Shown: in pieces, positions 63,601 to 64,000 of the stretch | Layout of the letters: every line of letters starts with the position of its first letter | Position numbering within the stretch: position 1 is the stretch's first letter | NCBI RefSeq assembly: GCF_043643765.1 | Contig: NZ_JBHZSP010000003.1 | Location: 62,001 to 126,000 of the forward strand | Origin: Marinomonas posidonica_A | Lineage (GTDB): Bacteria > Pseudomonadota > Gammaproteobacteria > Pseudomonadales > Marinomonadaceae | DNA length: 64,000 nt | Reading direction: 5' to 3' | Made by a program: the position numbers and the translations under genes | Notes under the pieces: model-generated | The model's database searches: none | Told to the model about the DNA's origin: nothing | The model's input: the letters and a program-made list of their open reading frames with translations, nothing else

Positions 63601-64000
63601 CATTCTTCCCTTTCAATTCTACATCTAGATAGTCATTATCAGGGTAATTTTCCACAACCAGTAAGGTATCGAATAGAGGCTGGTTGCCGACCGATTTATG
63701 GATGTCCGTTAAGCCAATAGCATCATGTTCAAGCAAAGAAATATGGCGCTCTTGTAATGCGGGTAATTGATCCCAGAGAGATTTTGTTGGTTCTAGTTTA
63801 ATGCGAATGGGTAGAGTGTTTAGGAATAAACCAACCTGATCTTCAATGCCAATAATATGGCTGCTTCGGCCTGAAACTGGTGAGCCAAAAACAATGTCCT
63901 CCTTGCCTGACAGTAGGTTTAACATCTGAGCCCATAGTGCTTGCATAAAGACGTTCAGTGTTATTCCTTGTTCTTTTAGCAGAGAAGTGAGTTGGAGACT
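60623..64000 (-). CDS. NRPS (C-A-T-TE), predicted serine-activating, 5' end outside the window
   Basis: The frame is open to the window edge, so the N-terminal part is missing. Visible, in order: the second half of a condensation domain (VGLFLNTLPIRIKLEP; FDTLLVVENYP), which looks like an elongation type rather than an EntF starter type; an adenylation domain (YLIYTSGTTGRPKGVLVS; catalytic Lys in NGKLDRNALP); a carrier domain (FFALGGHSLLAMRLA); and a thioesterase (GYSLGG, LLDTYP, SHEDIL). Pocket residues read D-V-W-H-F-S-L-V-D plus Lys, identical to the EntF serine code. The Ser hydroxyl would let the thioesterase form ester links as in enterobactin. Because the C domain is not a starter type, one or more modules probably lie upstream. 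Confidence 0.92.
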   Translation of the reverse strand, partial: SLQLTSLLKEQGITLNVFMQALWAQMLNLLSGKEDIVFGSPVSGRSSHIIGIEDQVGLFLNTLPIRIKLEPTKSLWDQLPALQERHISLLEHDAIGLTDIHKSVGNQPLFDTLLVVENYPDNDYLDVELKGKNGNILTIRDIQNRGYSHYPLALLIIPGDEITFLIENRGAMTIREVEALSQRIEQTIKTSLSSPERPLCQYQSTSRQETDFIASINSTKQSVENLTLQSALTKQAQLTPNALCLSDSQHRLNYHEARQQVQALAHFLRIQGVNSGDIVAVAIPRSSYLSLAIWAIIEVGAAYLPLDLSYPDDRLGYMLEDAKPVLLITQSAQQNRFSEIHADVKQLPFDHFYDHTFIENAVKTIHHPDITGDHPAYLIYTSGTTGRPKGVLVSHKAIVNRILWMQHEYQLTPEDVVLQKTPSSFDVSVWEFFWAPMVGASLVMAEPDAHRDPELLMQTIDQFNVTALHFVPSMLAIFTATLQIKVIHHSTCTSLKQIFCSGEALLKAQAQAFKNCSNAQLHNLYGPTEAAVDVTYKPAFDDLLSKGQGIAIGKPVWNTELRVLDQYLRPVPIGVTGELYLCGTQLAIGYLDRPELNCVRFIADPYGMPGDRMYRTGDIVRWLENGDVEYLGRADNQIKIRGQRIELGEIETALLKQNSVEQAVVVAQTLNTQVDQTGQDNRQLVAYLTLDTSKLGEYEESKIRLELSKELPNHMLPIAYVVLDSLPLSANGKLDRNALPKPNLVKHDQSNNTSRSPAIGLESQLASLFSNILGIEEIKAEDDFFALGGHSLLAMRLAADIRKEIKQPITVGQIMVTSTIAKLAQLLNKDTEQHGREKLAAMLSNDQLTDKKTNSGFDDLIYLREGQGTPLFCFYPGSGFAWQYSVLSRYLKGQHPIIGLQSPRPSGLIASSDTLEELVSKQLEVILREQPQGPYYLLGYSLGGTVAYGVAAKLREMRETVNFLGLLDTYPAEVHDWNDPQGEEAAMGAEREQTQLLTNAISDKDNDSDDVALLVKQEQDKMLEQIFANYKDAVRLLKKASTPTYNAKIHVFIAQQSLPDYISPTKQWLPYASKAHFHSLDHCSHEDILSTDNLKTLGPLLDRLIDEASQESNSRKESNIPSEMV

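Noticed and set aside
1..64000. Mobile elements, CRISPR arrays, tRNA or rRNA genes
   Set aside because: I looked for transposase motifs, regular repeats and clover-leaf signatures and found none that I could support.

Overview
The window looks like part of a marine gammaproteobacterial chromosome of the Oceanospirillales type, closest in feel to Marinomonas. This rests on gene content (a fadE-fadD-etf-fadBA beta-oxidation block, a complete inositol cluster, a catecholate siderophore locus) and on moderate-to-low GC; no 16S or other marker gene is present, so the genus is an inference. No tRNA, rRNA, CRISPR array, transposase or prophage gene was found.

Layout. 1-3.3 kb: the 5' end of a purine permease, a Dabb-domain protein with a PhzS-like flavin monooxygenase, and a TraB/GumN protein, all on the minus strand. 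3.8-14.6 kb: fatty-acid oxidation on the plus strand: acyl-CoA dehydrogenase, SCP2-like protein, acyl-CoA ligase, DUF2889 protein, an isomerase-type crotonase, EtfB/EtfA, and FadB/FadA, with hairpin terminators between sub-operons. 14.7-19.4 kb: a D-2-hydroxyacid dehydrogenase converging on a minus-strand codB-pucR-codA operon. 19.8-24.9 kb: catalase-peroxidase KatG, a dCache chemoreceptor and a small membrane protein.

25-39 kb: an inositol catabolic cluster. An RpiR-type regulator is divergent from Gfo/Idh/MocA dehydrogenase-iolC(DUF2090 fusion)-iolD-iolE-mmsA-iolB-iolG. After a thioesterase and a dual-specificity-type phosphatase comes a FucP-like sugar/H+ symporter, a possible importer for the pathway, and then a DMT exporter.

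40-64 kb: an iron-acquisition locus. Plus-strand genes entC-entE-entB-entA make and activate 2,3-dihydroxybenzoate, followed by a phosphopantetheinyl transferase. A minus-strand series carries a periplasmic binding protein, FecCD permease, ATPase, a pseudoazurin-like cupredoxin, an MFS protein and a one-module NRPS (C-A-T-TE) whose adenylation pocket reads as glycine. Two divergent TonB receptors share a Fur-type site. An EntS-like exporter follows a second NRPS (C-A-T-TE, cut by the window end) whose pocket reads as serine. The locus should make, export and re-import a catecholate siderophore from DHB, Gly and Ser, plus whatever the unseen part of the second NRPS adds. The split Gly and Ser proteins, each with an intact thioesterase, together with the copper-protein gene inside the transport operon, are the best candidates for something not previously described.
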